Positions 18,812 through 28,669 of a stretch of DNA of 64,000 nucleotides are shown piece by piece. Source of the stretch: Beijerinckiaceae bacterium. Lineage in GTDB: Bacteria; Pseudomonadota; Alphaproteobacteria; Rhizobiales; Beijerinckiaceae. The stretch covers positions 310,001 to 374,000 of the forward strand of contig JAPZUD010000004.1 of the NCBI GenBank assembly GCA_027533425.1, read 5' to 3'. Both the position numbers and the translations under genes were made by a program. Every line of letters starts with the position of its first letter. Positions within the stretch are counted from its first letter, which is position 1. The notes below the pieces were generated by a model. It did not search any database, was not told the origin of the DNA, and worked only from the letters and a program-made list of their open reading frames with translations.

Positions 18812-19561
18812 TCAGTTGCTCTTGTTCTTGCCATAGGGCGGCGCGGGAATGTCGTTATGTGCCTTGCGGAGCGCGGCCGACCAGCGTTCGCGCAGATCGT
18901 GGAAATAGGGCTCGCCGGCCTCGATCCGATGTTCGACTTCCGGGACGATGGCATCGCGGCGCATGACGAGGATATCGATCGGCAGGCCGACACCGAGATT
19001 GGATCGCATCGTCGAGTCCATCGAGATCAGGCCCAGCTTCAGCGCATCATAGAGATCGGACGAGAATGTCACCGCGCGGTCGAGGATCGGCTTGCCGTAT
19101 TTGTGTTCGCCGATCTGCAGGTAGGGCGTGTCCTGCGTCGCCTCGATGAAGTTTCCGGCCTTGTAGAGCATGTAGAGCCGCAGGCTGCGTCCCTCGATCT
19201 GTCCCGCCAGCAGCATCGAGATGTCAAGTGACGCGCCGATCTGCTCGATCGCGCTGCCGTCGATCCGGTAGACATGCCGGATCACCTCGCCGACAAATTG
19301 CGCCGCGCGGAACATCGACGGCTGGTCGATCAGGCGCTCGATGCGGCCATCCTCCCGCTCGAGCCCTTCGCGCAGCATGGAAATGACAGATTGGGTGAAG
19401 CCGAGATTGCCCGCCGTGGCCAGGGCAAAGAGCTTCTTGCCGGGGTCGCGGAAGATATGGAGCTTGCGGAATGTCGCGATATTGTCGAGCCCGGCATTCG
19501 TCCGGGTATCGGCCATCATCACCAGGCCCTCGGCGGTCAGAATGCCGACGCAATACGTCAT
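18812..19561 (-). CDS. Anbu, HslV-like ancestral proteasome subunit
   Basis: This 249-residue Ntn-hydrolase of family T1 matches the bacterial proteasome homologue Anbu. The N-terminus is MTYCVGI; removal of Met would expose Thr2 as the nucleophile. Other family traits are LVMMADTRTNAGLDNIATFRK and FALATAGNLGFTQSV. Genes for a transglutaminase-like protein, an alpha-E protein and a circularly permuted ATP-grasp lie immediately upstream on the same strand, the well-known Anbu gene set. Its substrate is not established. The proposal that the partners make a peptide-like product that Anbu processes is inference from the literature on this cluster. Confidence 0.92.
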   Translation of the reverse strand: MTYCVGILTAEGLVMMADTRTNAGLDNIATFRKLHIFRDPGKKLFALATAGNLGFTQSVISMLREGLEREDGRIERLIDQPSMFRAAQFVGEVIRHVYRIDGSAIEQIGASLDISMLLAGQIEGRSLRLYMLYKAGNFIEATQDTPYLQIGEHKYGKPILDRAVTFSSDLYDALKLGLISMDSTMRSNLGVGLPIDILVMRRDAIVPEVEHRIEAGEPYFHDLRERWSAALRKAHNDIPAPPYGKNKSN

Positions 19562-19631
19562 GTGGAAGCCCCCCGGACAGTACCCATCCCGCCTCTGCCC
19601 TTAAGCCGGCGACATGTTCCTGTCCATTTGT

Positions 19632-20456
19632 CTATTGGTCCATCAGCGACTTTCCCGCATGGAGGGAAATCGCGACATCCATGGCCTCGCCGGCTCCGCC
19701 GAGCCGAGCGCCGCGGATCGGGGCTGCCTCGAGGTAATCACGCCCGACCGCGATCCGGATATAGCGGGAATCCGTGCAGAGCCCGTGGGCGGGGTCGAAC
19801 CCGATCCAGCCGAGGGCCGGCACATAGGCCTCGGCCCAGGCATGGCCGGCCTCCTGCTCGGTTGTATCCGAGCGGAGATAATAGCCGCTGACATAGCGCG
19901 CCGGGATGTCCCGTGCACGGGCCGCCGCGATGAAGACATGCGCGAAATCCTGGCAGACGCCCTTCTTGCTGGCGAATGCCTGCTCGGCGCTCGTCCCGGC
20001 ATCGGTGGCGCCGGTTTCGAAAGTGAATTCCTTGAAAATCGTCTCGACCAGCCGGTGCAGGAAGGCAAGCGTGTCTCCACCCTCCTGGCCCGCGAGATCG
20101 GATGCAAAGTCGCGGATGGCCGGGTCGGGGCGCGTCAGGGCGGTTTCGCTGGCCCAGTACCCTGGCGGGAACCGCTCAAGCGAGCCCTTGACCATTCCGG
20201 CATCAGCCGTGACGTCGACCTCGCCGTCAACGAGGATGCGCAGTCCGGCCAGCGGGCCGTCAATCGAGAAGGTGTGGATGATATTCCCGTAGGCATCCTC
20301 GTCACGATAGAGGCGGCAATCGGCATCGATCTCCACCCGCCATGCCCGGATGAACTGGCCCGCATAGTTGCGCGGGGTCAGCCGGAGGATCTGGATCGCG
20401 CCGCGGGCCGGCTCGTCGTAGATGTAACGCGTTTCGTGGTGAAGCTTGAGCCGCAT
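19632..20456 (-). CDS. Transglutaminase-like cysteine protease-fold protein of the Anbu cluster
   Basis: This 274-residue protein begins MRLKLHHETRYIYDEPARGA with an N-terminal bacterial transglutaminase-like beta domain, then the catalytic core: KKGVCQDFAHVFIAAAR (Cys), GHAWAEAYVP (His) and FDPAHGL (Asp). ATG 20456 is selected over 74 extra upstream residues because the family begins at this strand. It sits 70 bp upstream of Anbu and 28 bp after the alpha-E gene. Likely role: amide-bond hydrolysis or transfer on a peptide made by the neighbouring ATP-grasp enzyme. Confidence 0.9.
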   Translation of the reverse strand: MRLKLHHETRYIYDEPARGAIQILRLTPRNYAGQFIRAWRVEIDADCRLYRDEDAYGNIIHTFSIDGPLAGLRILVDGEVDVTADAGMVKGSLERFPPGYWASETALTRPDPAIRDFASDLAGQEGGDTLAFLHRLVETIFKEFTFETGATDAGTSAEQAFASKKGVCQDFAHVFIAAARARDIPARYVSGYYLRSDTTEQEAGHAWAEAYVPALGWIGFDPAHGLCTDSRYIRIAVGRDYLEAAPIRGARLGGAGEAMDVAISLHAGKSLMDQ

Positions 20457-20484
20457 GATCCGGGCTTTCTCCGCTGCAAGCCCG

Positions 20485-21426
20485 TTATTGCAGATACTGA
20501 TCGTTGATTGCCAGCCCGAGGCGGTTGTTATCCGCGATGAACTGCTCGAGAAACTCGTGCAATCCGGTCTGGAACAGGGTGTCGATGTCAAGGTTCTGCA
20601 ATTGCGAGTAGGTCTGCCGGGCCAGCCGCTGGCTCGGCCCCTGTCGGCCATAGCGTTCGGCAAGCAGGTCGAGCACACGGTTCAGCGTCTCGTAGGAGGA
20701 AATCAGCGAGCGCGGCTGCTCCGGCTTCAGGATCAGGAAATCCGCCACGAGCCAGGGCTTGATGCCGCCCCTGTAGATCAGGTGGAACGAATTGAGGGCG
20801 GACACGGCGCGCAGCAGGGCTGACCACTGGAAATAGTCGAGGCCGCCGCCAACCGGCTCCGTCTCCGGCAGGACGACATGGTATTTGACGTCGAGCAGGC
20901 GGGCTGTGTTGTCGGCGCGTTCCAGCAGCATGCCGAGCCTCTGGAACCAGTAATGGTCTGTGCGCAGCATGGTCCGGTAGGCTGCGCCGTCAAAGCGGAG
21001 CGAAACCTCGCGGACGAAGGCGAGAAACTTCGTCAGATCCTTGGAGGTGAAGCTCTGGAAACGCAGCCTCTGCATCTCGTTCCAGGCATCATTGAGGATC
21101 TCCCACATTTCCGTGGTCATCGCGGTGCGGACCGCACGGGCATTCTGCCGCGCAACCTCGATGCAGGCACGGATCGATGAGGGATTGTCGGGCCCGGCAA
21201 TGATGAACTGGGTCACATTCGCCTGGTTCGCGACATCGTAATGCCGGAAGAACGTATCCCGGCAGACGGCGATGTCGATGGCGCTTTCCCACTCGTTCGA
21301 GGTTCCGGCATAGGCCGAGGGAAGGGTGGCGAGGCGAAGGGCGACATCGAGGATCCGTGCGAGGCTTTCGGCGCGTTCGACATAGCGGGAGAGCCAGTAG
21401 AGATTGTCAGCGGTGCGGGCCAGCAT
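20485..21426 (-). CDS. Alpha-E domain (DUF403) protein
   Basis: This 313-residue, mostly helical protein has the DUF403 signature: MLARTADNLYWLSRYVERAE at the start, FIIAGPDNPSSIRACIEVARQNARAVRT in the middle and FLILKPEQPRSL toward the end. Alpha-E proteins are found with circularly permuted ATP-grasp enzymes and transglutaminases and are thought to support peptide ligation; no activity is proven. It starts 3 bp after the ATP-grasp stop, indicating a tight operon. Confidence 0.92.
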   Translation of the reverse strand: MLARTADNLYWLSRYVERAESLARILDVALRLATLPSAYAGTSNEWESAIDIAVCRDTFFRHYDVANQANVTQFIIAGPDNPSSIRACIEVARQNARAVRTAMTTEMWEILNDAWNEMQRLRFQSFTSKDLTKFLAFVREVSLRFDGAAYRTMLRTDHYWFQRLGMLLERADNTARLLDVKYHVVLPETEPVGGGLDYFQWSALLRAVSALNSFHLIYRGGIKPWLVADFLILKPEQPRSLISSYETLNRVLDLLAERYGRQGPSQRLARQTYSQLQNLDIDTLFQTGLHEFLEQFIADNNRLGLAINDQYLQ

Positions 21427-21429
21427 CGG

Positions 21430-22899
21430 TCAGGCTCCTGCCTTCTGGGACTGGGACTGGCTTGCGCGCGTTGCGCCGTCCTCAATGACCCAGGTATCCT
21501 TGGTGCCGCCACCCTGGCTCGAATTCACCACCAGCGATCCCTTCTTCAATGCGACGCGTGTCAGCCCGCCCGGAACGATACGTACCTTGTCCGCACCGGA
21601 CAGGACGAAGGGCCGGAGATCGACATGGCGCGGGGCCAGCCCTTCCTCGACATAGCAGGGCACCGTGGACAGCGCGAGAGTCGGCTGTGCGATGTAATTC
21701 GTCGGATTGTTGCGGACCTTCGCGGCGAAACTCTCCCGCTGGGCCTTGGTGGCATGCGGGCCGACCAGCATGCCGTAGCCGCCCGAGCCGTTCACTTCCT
21801 TGACGACGAGATCGCCGATATTGGCCAGGACATGCGACAGGGCATCCGGCTCGCGACACCGCCAGGTCGGCACATTGGACAGGATCGCGTCCTTGCCCGT
21901 GTAGAACTTCACGATCTCGGGCATGTAGCTGTAGACGGCCTTGTCATCGGCGACACCGGTTCCGACTGCGTTCGAAATGGTCACATTGCCTGCCTTGTAG
22001 GCGGACATCAGCCCGGGAACGCCGAGCGTGCTGTCGGGCCGGAAGGCGAGCGGGTCGAGGAACTCGTCATCGACACGGCGATAGATCACATCCACCCGTT
22101 GCGGGCCTTCGGTCGTGCGCATGTAGACGACATTTGACCGGACGAAGAGATCTCGCCCTTCCACCAGTTCCACACCCATCCGGTCGGCCAGGAAGGAATG
22201 CTCGTAATAGGCGGAGTTGAACGGCCCCGGCGTCATCACCACCACGGTCGGCTCGCGCGAGGCCGAGCTCGGCGCGACCGAACGCAAGGTGGCGAGCAAC
22301 TCATCGGGATATTGATCGACCGGCTTGATCCTGAGCTTCCCGAACAGTTCCGGGAAAAGCCGCAGCATCGCCTCGCGGTTTTCCATCATGTAGGACACGC
22401 CGGACGGCGTGCGGGCATTGTCCTCGAGGACGTAGAATTCATCAGGGCCGGTACGGACGAGATCGACGCCGGCAATATGGGTGTAGAGCCCGGCCGTTGG
22501 CTTGATCCGCGTCATTTCCGGGCGGAAGGCCGGGTTCGACAGGATGAGGTCCTCGGGCACGATGCCGGCCCGTACGATTTCGCGCGCACCGTAGACATCG
22601 CCGATAAACGCGTTCAGCGCCCGGACGCGCTGTTCGAGACCCTCGGACAGCCGGATCCATTCCTGGCTGGAGAGGATCCGCGGCAGGATATCGAACGGGA
22701 TGATGCGCTCCGCGCCCTGCTCGTCACCATAGACGGCAAAGGTGATCCCGATCCGGCGGAAAAAGGCCTCGGCTTCGGCCTTGCGGTTGGCGATCAGGTC
22801 GGGGCTGGCTTGTCGGAACCACTGGGCAACCTCGGCGTAGATCTGTCGCGGATCTCCCTCGACGCCACCCATTTCGTCAAAGACCGACTCGTTCGCCAT
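21430..22899 (-). CDS. Circularly permuted type 2 ATP-grasp protein
   Basis: This 489-residue protein of the circularly permuted ATP-grasp family (DUF404/407) has a YTHIAGVDLVRTGPDEFYVLEDNARTPSG core with metal-binding Glu and Asn, VVVMTPGPFNSAYYEHSFLA, VVKEVNGSGGYGMLVGP and a C-terminal LRPFVLSG. It probably activates a carboxylate and ligates it to an amine. ATG 22899 is chosen because GGGGGAG lies 5 bases upstream. The 62 residues further upstream are not conserved in style. It is the first gene of the Anbu operon and is divergent from gcdH across 259 bp. Confidence 0.92.
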   Translation of the reverse strand: MANESVFDEMGGVEGDPRQIYAEVAQWFRQASPDLIANRKAEAEAFFRRIGITFAVYGDEQGAERIIPFDILPRILSSQEWIRLSEGLEQRVRALNAFIGDVYGAREIVRAGIVPEDLILSNPAFRPEMTRIKPTAGLYTHIAGVDLVRTGPDEFYVLEDNARTPSGVSYMMENREAMLRLFPELFGKLRIKPVDQYPDELLATLRSVAPSSASREPTVVVMTPGPFNSAYYEHSFLADRMGVELVEGRDLFVRSNVVYMRTTEGPQRVDVIYRRVDDEFLDPLAFRPDSTLGVPGLMSAYKAGNVTISNAVGTGVADDKAVYSYMPEIVKFYTGKDAILSNVPTWRCREPDALSHVLANIGDLVVKEVNGSGGYGMLVGPHATKAQRESFAAKVRNNPTNYIAQPTLALSTVPCYVEEGLAPRHVDLRPFVLSGADKVRIVPGGLTRVALKKGSLVVNSSQGGGTKDTWVIEDGATRASQSQSQKAGA

Positions 22900-23158
22900 A
22901 CGCTCTCCCCCGGGGCTCGCCGGTTGTTCCGGCAGCCGATCGATCCTTGTCGCGGCAGCAAATGCCGGGCCAAAGATCGTTGCCCTCCGTTGCATAGTGA
23001 GGGTTCCGGCTGAGAATTCAATCTCCCTCGCATCGATCATGCAAGGGGCGGCGCCGGACCGCAGCCCCGCTGCTTGCACGCGCAACCAATTCGGTTAAGG
23101 GTGGCGCATCTTCGCACACGCGCGCGACCCCCCTTTTGTATCGAGGAAGGCTCCTGCC

Positions 23159-24352
23159 ATGACCAAATCGACCTTCGCCCCCTTCGTCTGGTCCGATCCT
23201 TTCGATCTGGAGAGCCAGCTTACCGAAGACGAGCGGATGATCCGCGATGCCGCCCGGGCCTTTGCCGAGGGCGAGCTTCTCCCCCGCGTTCAGGAGGCCT
23301 ATCTCGAGGAGAAGACCGATCCGGGCCTGTTCCGCCTGATGGGCGAGCAGGGCCTGCTCGGCGTGACCCTGCCGGAGGAATATGGCTGCGCCAATGCCTC
23401 CTACGTCGCCTATGGCCTCGTCGCGCGCGAGGTGGAGCGCGTCGATTCCGGCTATCGCTCGATGATGAGCGTGCAATCCTCGCTCGTGATGTTCCCGATC
23501 TACACCTATGGCTCGGAAGCCCAGCGCAAGAAGTACTTGCCGAAGCTGGCCTCCGGCGAGTTCATCGGCTGCTTCGGCCTGACCGAGCCGGATGCCGGTT
23601 CCGATCCGGGCGGCATGAAGACCCGGGCCGAGAAGGTGGCCGACGGCTATCGCCTGACCGGCTCCAAGATGTGGATCTCCAACTCCCCGATCGCCGATGT
23701 CTTCGTCGTCTGGGCAAAGAGCGCCGCGCATGACAACCAGATCCGCGGCTTCATCCTCGAAAAGGGGATGAAGGGCCTCTCCGCCCCGAAGATCGGCGGC
23801 AAGCTGTCGCTGCGCGCCTCGATCACCGGCGAGATCGTGATGGATGGTGTGATCGTCCCCGAAGAGAACCTGCTGCCGAATGTCTCGGGCCTCAAGGGCC
23901 CGTTCGGCTGCCTGAACCGGGCTCGCTACGGCATTTCCTGGGGCGTGCTCGGCGCCGCCGAGGATTGCTGGCACCGTGCGCGGCAATATGGCCTGGACCG
24001 CAAGCAGTTCAACCGCCCGCTGGCCCAGACCCAGCTCTTCCAGAAGAAGCTGGCGGACATGCAGACCGAGATCACCCTCGGCCTGCAAGCCTCGCTCCGC
24101 GTCGGCCGCCTGATGGACGAGCATCGCGAGGCGCCGGAAATGATCAGCATCGTCAAGCGGAACAATTGCGGCAAGGCGCTCGACATCGCCCGCATGGCGC
24201 GGGACATGCACGGCGGCAATGGCATCCAGGTCGAGTATCATGTGATGCGCCATGCGCAGAACCTCGAGACCGTCAACACCTACGAGGGGACGCATGACGT
24301 CCATGCGCTGATCCTCGGCCGGGCGCAGACCGGGCTGCAGGCCTTCTTCTGA
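23159..24352 (+). CDS. gcdH: Glutaryl-CoA dehydrogenase
   Basis: This 397-residue acyl-CoA dehydrogenase oxidises and decarboxylates glutaryl-CoA to crotonyl-CoA in lysine, tryptophan and benzoyl-CoA breakdown. Family traits are the start [59 protein letters not shown] and the C-terminal [17 protein letters not shown], where the catalytic Glu is about residue 376. It has its own 259-bp upstream region. The partner electron-transfer flavoprotein is not in this window. Confidence 0.95.
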   Translation: MTKSTFAPFVWSDPFDLESQLTEDERMIRDAARAFAEGELLPRVQEAYLEEKTDPGLFRLMGEQGLLGVTLPEEYGCANASYVAYGLVAREVERVDSGYRSMMSVQSSLVMFPIYTYGSEAQRKKYLPKLASGEFIGCFGLTEPDAGSDPGGMKTRAEKVADGYRLTGSKMWISNSPIADVFVVWAKSAAHDNQIRGFILEKGMKGLSAPKIGGKLSLRASITGEIVMDGVIVPEENLLPNVSGLKGPFGCLNRARYGISWGVLGAAEDCWHRARQYGLDRKQFNRPLAQTQLFQKKLADMQTEITLGLQASLRVGRLMDEHREAPEMISIVKRNNCGKALDIARMARDMHGGNGIQVEYHVMRHAQNLETVNTYEGTHDVHALILGRAQTGLQAFF

Positions 24353-24355
24353 GCC

Positions 24356-24781
24356 ATGCTCCGGCCGGGCGCGATTGCGGCGGGGGCAGGGCTTTTTGGC
24401 CTCGTCTTCGCTGCCGGCTTCCTGCTCGGCACGATCCGAGAGCTGGCCCTCCGCCCGCTCCTTGGTGCTGATCCCGCCCGCCTGCTCGAATTGCCGGTGA
24501 TGATCACCCTCTCCTGGCTATCGGCCCGCTGGATCCTCCGCCGGGCCGGAAAGAGGTCTGCGCGCTGGCAGTTCGAGGTCGGGTTGATCGCCTTCCTGTT
24601 GCTGATGGCGGCGGAGATGGCTCTGGGCATCCTGATCCTCGGGCGCGGCCTGTCGGCTTTCATCGCCGACATTTTCACGCTAACGGGAATGCTGTCCTTT
24701 CTGGCCCAGGCCCTTCTCATCGTGATGCCGCGCCTCGCGGCCTCTGCAACCGGTTCTTCCCATGGCCGCACAGCCCCCTGA
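24356..24781 (+). CDS. Small four-helix membrane protein of unknown function
   Basis: This 141-residue protein has hydrophobic stretches at about residues 5-25, 43-58, 77-100 and 106-125, and an RxxGKRSARWQFE loop. It follows gcdH by 3 bp and overlaps prmB by 20 bp, so it belongs to their transcript. I do not recognise the family by name. Similar small proteins are seen beside prmB in alphaproteobacteria, but no function can be stated. Confidence 0.7.
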   Translation: MLRPGAIAAGAGLFGLVFAAGFLLGTIRELALRPLLGADPARLLELPVMITLSWLSARWILRRAGKRSARWQFEVGLIAFLLLMAAEMALGILILGRGLSAFIADIFTLTGMLSFLAQALLIVMPRLAASATGSSHGRTAP

Positions 24782-25721
24782 TCCCCGCCGCGAATGCGCA
24801 GAACTCTCGACCCTGCGCGACATGCTGCGCTATGCGGTCACCCTCTTCCACTCGGTGGATCTGCATCATGGCCACGGCGCGACCACGGCGCTGGATGAAG
24901 CGGCGTTCCTGATCCTCGAGACCCTGCATCTCCCGGTCGATGACTTCAACGCCTTCGCCGAAGCGCGCCTGACCGCCCGCGAGAAGGCCCTGCTCGGCGA
25001 CCGTCTCGCCCGGCGGGTCGAGGAGCGTATCCCCGCTGCCTACCTGACCGGACGGACCTATCTCAAGGGTTTTTCCTTCCGCAGCGATGCCCGGGCGATC
25101 ATCCCGCGTTCCTTCATCGCGGATCTGCTCTTCAGCCCGCTTTTCGAGGGCAGCGGAGAGCCCGGCGCGCTGGTCGCCGATCCGGAATCGGTGACGCGCG
25201 TGCTCGACCTCTGTACCGGCGGCGGGTCGCTGGCGATCCTTGCCGCGCAGGTCTTCCCGAATGCCGAGATCGATGCGGTCGAACTCTCGCCGGAGGCGGC
25301 GTCACTGGCGCGCGAGAACATCGCCGATTACGGGCTCGGGGAAAGGATCACCCTCCATGAGGGCGATCTCTTCGCGCCTCTCCGCGGCCGCAGCTACGAT
25401 CTCATTCTCTCCAACCCGCCCTATGTCGATGCCGAGACCATGGCCATGCTGCCGCAGGAATTCCGGCATGAGCCGGCCATGGCTCTGGGGTCCGGCACGG
25501 ACGGGCTGGATGTGACGCGGCGGATCCTTGCCGAAGGCGCCCGTCATCTTGTGCCAGGGGCCGGGCTGCTCTGCGAGGTGGGTCTCGCCCGGCCAGTGCT
25601 GGAGGCTGCCTTTCCAGAAACCGCCTTCCTGTGGCTCGATACCGAGGACAGCGAGGCCGAGGTTTTCTGGCTGCCGCGCGAGCATTTCCCGGGGCAGGCC
25701 CGGTCGGGCCGGAAGGCTTAG
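24762..25721 (+). CDS. prmB: Ribosomal protein uL3 glutamine N5-methyltransferase
   Basis: This 319-residue class I methyltransferase of the PrmB/PrmC type has the AdoMet motif [11 protein letters not shown] (149-159), an acidic V-E-L strand and the catalytic SNPPY at 217-221. An N-terminal helical domain and the [11 protein letters not shown] segment are typical of PrmB, which methylates a glutamine in ribosomal protein uL3. PrmC, which modifies release factors, would usually be beside prfA. The ATG overlaps the upstream gene by 20 bp and the stop overlaps the convergent hybrid kinase by 4 bp. Confidence 0.9.
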   Translation: MAAQPPDPRRECAELSTLRDMLRYAVTLFHSVDLHHGHGATTALDEAAFLILETLHLPVDDFNAFAEARLTAREKALLGDRLARRVEERIPAAYLTGRTYLKGFSFRSDARAIIPRSFIADLLFSPLFEGSGEPGALVADPESVTRVLDLCTGGGSLAILAAQVFPNAEIDAVELSPEAASLARENIADYGLGERITLHEGDLFAPLRGRSYDLILSNPPYVDAETMAMLPQEFRHEPAMALGSGTDGLDVTRRILAEGARHLVPGAGLLCEVGLARPVLEAAFPETAFLWLDTEDSEAEVFWLPREHFPGQARSGRKA

Positions 25722-28552
25722 CCCACCGCCGCAGCCGGGGGAGTCTCGGTTTCGGCCAACCCCTCTTCGGCAATCAGGGTGAGGATTGCAGCCTCGGTCC
25801 CGGCCAGCACAGCATCGAGCTGGGCCAGCATCTCCGGATAGAGCGGGGTCATCTCGGCCCGCGCGCCCTTCTCGATCTCCCCCGCCACATGGCCTGACTT
25901 GTTGGCGCCCAGCGACAGGCTCATCGACTTGAGGGCATGGGCCGCCTTGCCGAGCCGCACCGGATCCCGTGCCGCGATCGCCTCCGCGATTTCGTTCCGG
26001 GTCAGCGGAGCGTTCTCGAGGAACAGCCGGTAGATCCGCAAGACAGCCGCTTTGCCGCCAATCGGAATCATGCCGAGCAATTGCCGCGTCATATGCGGAT
26101 CGAGAATCGCGATATCGCTGCCTTCGTTCATGGCCACATGTTCGGCTTGAACGTTTTTCGGAGGGAGAAGGTTCTCCGCTCTGGGAGCTATCTCCGTCAC
26201 CGGTGCCGGAGCCGCGGCGACAGATCCGGCGATCGCGTGCGGGCTGTCGCGCCGCGCCCGTTCCTGCCGGCGATCGGTATCTGCCGGCGTCAGATGCTGC
26301 GCCAGCGTCTCGCCCATGGCTTGCAGCGTGAAGGGTTTGTGCAGCACGCCATCCATGCCGGATTGCTTCCAGGCATCTGCATGGGTGCCGACCACATGGG
26401 CGGTCAGCGCGATGATGGCCGTCCGTGACGTGCCGGTTTCCTGCTCCCAGCGCCGGATCGCGCGGGCAGACTGGAACCCGTCCATTTCGGGCATCGATCC
26501 GTCCATGAAGACCAGATCATACCGCTTGGCCTTGACGGCCTCGAACGCGGCACGCCCATCGACCACGGTATCGCAGGGGAGTGCGAAGCGCCGCAGCGTT
26601 TCGATGATGACCTCGCGGTTGACCGGGTTGTCATCTGCCACCAGCACAAGATGGTCGGGGTAGCGCTCGAAGCTTTCGGTAACCTGCCCGCCCGAGCCAC
26701 GGATCTGTTTGCGGCCGGCGAGGAGGTCGGTCACAACCTGGCGGAGGTCGCGCCGGCTGACCGGCTTGATGATCTGCCCCTGCGCGATTCCCTGTTCGAG
26801 CAACCGGTCGGTTTCCGCGTCGCCGAAGGCGCCGACGGCGATCGTGGGCGCCCGCTTGAGCAGCGGGCGCAGACCGGGGTCGCTCAGCAGGTTCGCATCC
26901 GCAATCACCAGCCGGATATCGCTGAAACCCGGCATCCGGGTTTCCGTCACAGGATCGGCCGGCTCGAAGCCGAGCTCGGAGATATAGGCTCCGAGATGCC
27001 GGGCGGTCGCATCTCCGGAGACAGCCATCAACACGCGGCCGCTGCCTATGGGGCTGACTTGTCGTGCGAGGTCCTTCTGGTCCACGGGAATGATCGGCAC
27101 CGAGACAGAGAAGGTTGTGCCCACGCCCACGGTACTCCGCACCCGGATCGACCCTGTCATCGCCTCGACCAGCCGGCGGGAAATGGCGAGGCCGAGTCCG
27201 GTTCCACCGAACCGGCGCGTCGTCGTCTGGTCCGCCTGGCTGAACGAATCGAACACGGTAGCCAGTTTGTCTTCGGGAATTCCGATTCCGGTATCGGTGA
27301 CCTCGAAGAGCAGGTTCGCCATCCGCTCGGGATCGCGCTGCACCGTAAGGCTGACCGATCCGTTCTCGGTGAATTTCAGCGCGTTGTTGACGAGGTTCGA
27401 AAGCACCTGGTTGAGCCGCACCGGATCCGCGCCGACGCGCTGCGGCACGTTGAGCGCGATATGCGTCGCGAGATCGAGCCCCTTCGAGCGCGCCTTCTCC
27501 TCGAAGAGCTGGGCAACGGTCTCGATCATGTCATCGACCTGGACGGGAATCGTCTCGAGTTCGATCTTCCCGGCCTCGATCTTCGAGAAGTCGAGAATGT
27601 CGTTGATGATGGCGAGCAACGACGAGCCCGAACGGGCGATCACATCGGCAAACCGCTTCTGTTTCGGCTGCAGATCCGAAGCGGCCAGCAATTCAGCCAT
27701 CACGAGGATGCCGTTCATCGGCGTCCGGATCTCGTGGCTCATTGTGGCCAGGAATTCGGATTTTGCGGCATTGGCCGAATCGGCCTGTTCCTTGGCGAGC
27801 CGGTAGTCCCTTGTCCGTTCGGCCACCTCGTCTTCCAGCATCTCCCGGTGGCGGGCGAGTTTCGAATCCCGGATATCGATCTCGTCGAGCATCGCGTTGA
27901 AGCTGGTCGCCATGCGCCCGAATTCATCCTGCGCCTGGGGCTCGATCCGGCGCGAGAAATCGTGGCGACGGCGGACATGCTCCATCGTGTCCACCATCGC
28001 CCGGATGCGCGAGACCAGGCTGCGCTGCACCTGCAGGGCGAGGGCGAGGCCAGCGATCAGTGCAATGATTCCGCCGATAGCCGCTGCCCGGACGCTGGCA
28101 AGGGCATTGTCCAGAACCTTCGAGGTATCCGCGACAACGGAAATCTCCCCGACGGTCTCGCCGCCGGAGATCACCGGGACAACGACATGCATCTGCTGGC
28201 GGCCGAGGGTGTCGATCCAGCCGTAAAGGCCGTTCTGCGGGCTGTCCCGGACCAGAAAGACGGCATCGCCGAGCGAGGCGATAATCCGGCCCTGTGTATC
28301 GAGCAGGATTGCGCTTTGCAGGCCGGGGATGCGGGCGATCGCCCGGAGGACACGGAGGGCCTGGCCCTGGTCCCTTGCCGTGACGGCATCTGCGGCCACG
28401 GACGCGAAGACATGAGCGGTGGCTTCAATCTCGGCTTTCCGCGTCTCGCGGTAACTCCCGGCCTCCCGTATGACCGAAAGGCCCGTGACGATGATCGTTG
28501 CCGTCAGGGTCGAGACCAGGATGAGGAGAAGCAGGCGGGCGCGGATCGACAA
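25718..28552 (-). CDS. Hybrid sensor histidine kinase with receiver and Hpt domains (BarA-like architecture)
   Basis: This 944-residue membrane phosphorelay protein has transmembrane helices near 5-26 and 165-190 around a sensor domain, HAMP, a coiled coil, a phospho-acceptor His in [11 protein letters not shown] (about 272), N-box [16 protein letters not shown] and [11 protein letters not shown] receiver-like segment (about 510-625) lacks the usual phospho-acceptor Asp motif; a true receiver with [13 protein letters not shown] follows (about 640-760), then a C-terminal Hpt with [13 protein letters not shown] (about 885). It can run a full His-Asp-His relay internally. The output regulator is not in the operon. 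A receiver-kinase starts divergently 117 bp away. Confidence 0.92.
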   Translation of the reverse strand: MSIRARLLLLILVSTLTATIIVTGLSVIREAGSYRETRKAEIEATAHVFASVAADAVTARDQGQALRVLRAIARIPGLQSAILLDTQGRIIASLGDAVFLVRDSPQNGLYGWIDTLGRQQMHVVVPVISGGETVGEISVVADTSKVLDNALASVRAAAIGGIIALIAGLALALQVQRSLVSRIRAMVDTMEHVRRRHDFSRRIEPQAQDEFGRMATSFNAMLDEIDIRDSKLARHREMLEDEVAERTRDYRLAKEQADSANAAKSEFLATMSHEIRTPMNGILVMAELLAASDLQPKQKRFADVIARSGSSLLAIINDILDFSKIEAGKIELETIPVQVDDMIETVAQLFEEKARSKGLDLATHIALNVPQRVGADPVRLNQVLSNLVNNALKFTENGSVSLTVQRDPERMANLLFEVTDTGIGIPEDKLATVFDSFSQADQTTTRRFGGTGLGLAISRRLVEAMTGSIRVRSTVGVGTTFSVSVPIIPVDQKDLARQVSPIGSGRVLMAVSGDATARHLGAYISELGFEPADPVTETRMPGFSDIRLVIADANLLSDPGLRPLLKRAPTIAVGAFGDAETDRLLEQGIAQGQIIKPVSRRDLRQVVTDLLAGRKQIRGSGGQVTESFERYPDHLVLVADDNPVNREVIIETLRRFALPCDTVVDGRAAFEAVKAKRYDLVFMDGSMPEMDGFQSARAIRRWEQETGTSRTAIIALTAHVVGTHADAWKQSGMDGVLHKPFTLQAMGETLAQHLTPADTDRRQERARRDSPHAIAGSVAAAPAPVTEIAPRAENLLPPKNVQAEHVAMNEGSDIAILDPHMTRQLLGMIPIGGKAAVLRIYRLFLENAPLTRNEIAEAIAARDPVRLGKAAHALKSMSLSLGANKSGHVAGEIEKGARAEMTPLYPEMLAQLDAVLAGTEAAILTLIAEEGLAETETPPAAAVG

Positions 28553-28669
28553 GGGCCACTCGCAAGACGCGGAATCCCGACGTGTTTATCGCAAATCCCT
28601 GTTGTTCAGGTTAATGCCGTAACCTCGGCTTAAACGCTTGTTCGCTACAAGAAGCGCGAGAGGCCGGAA

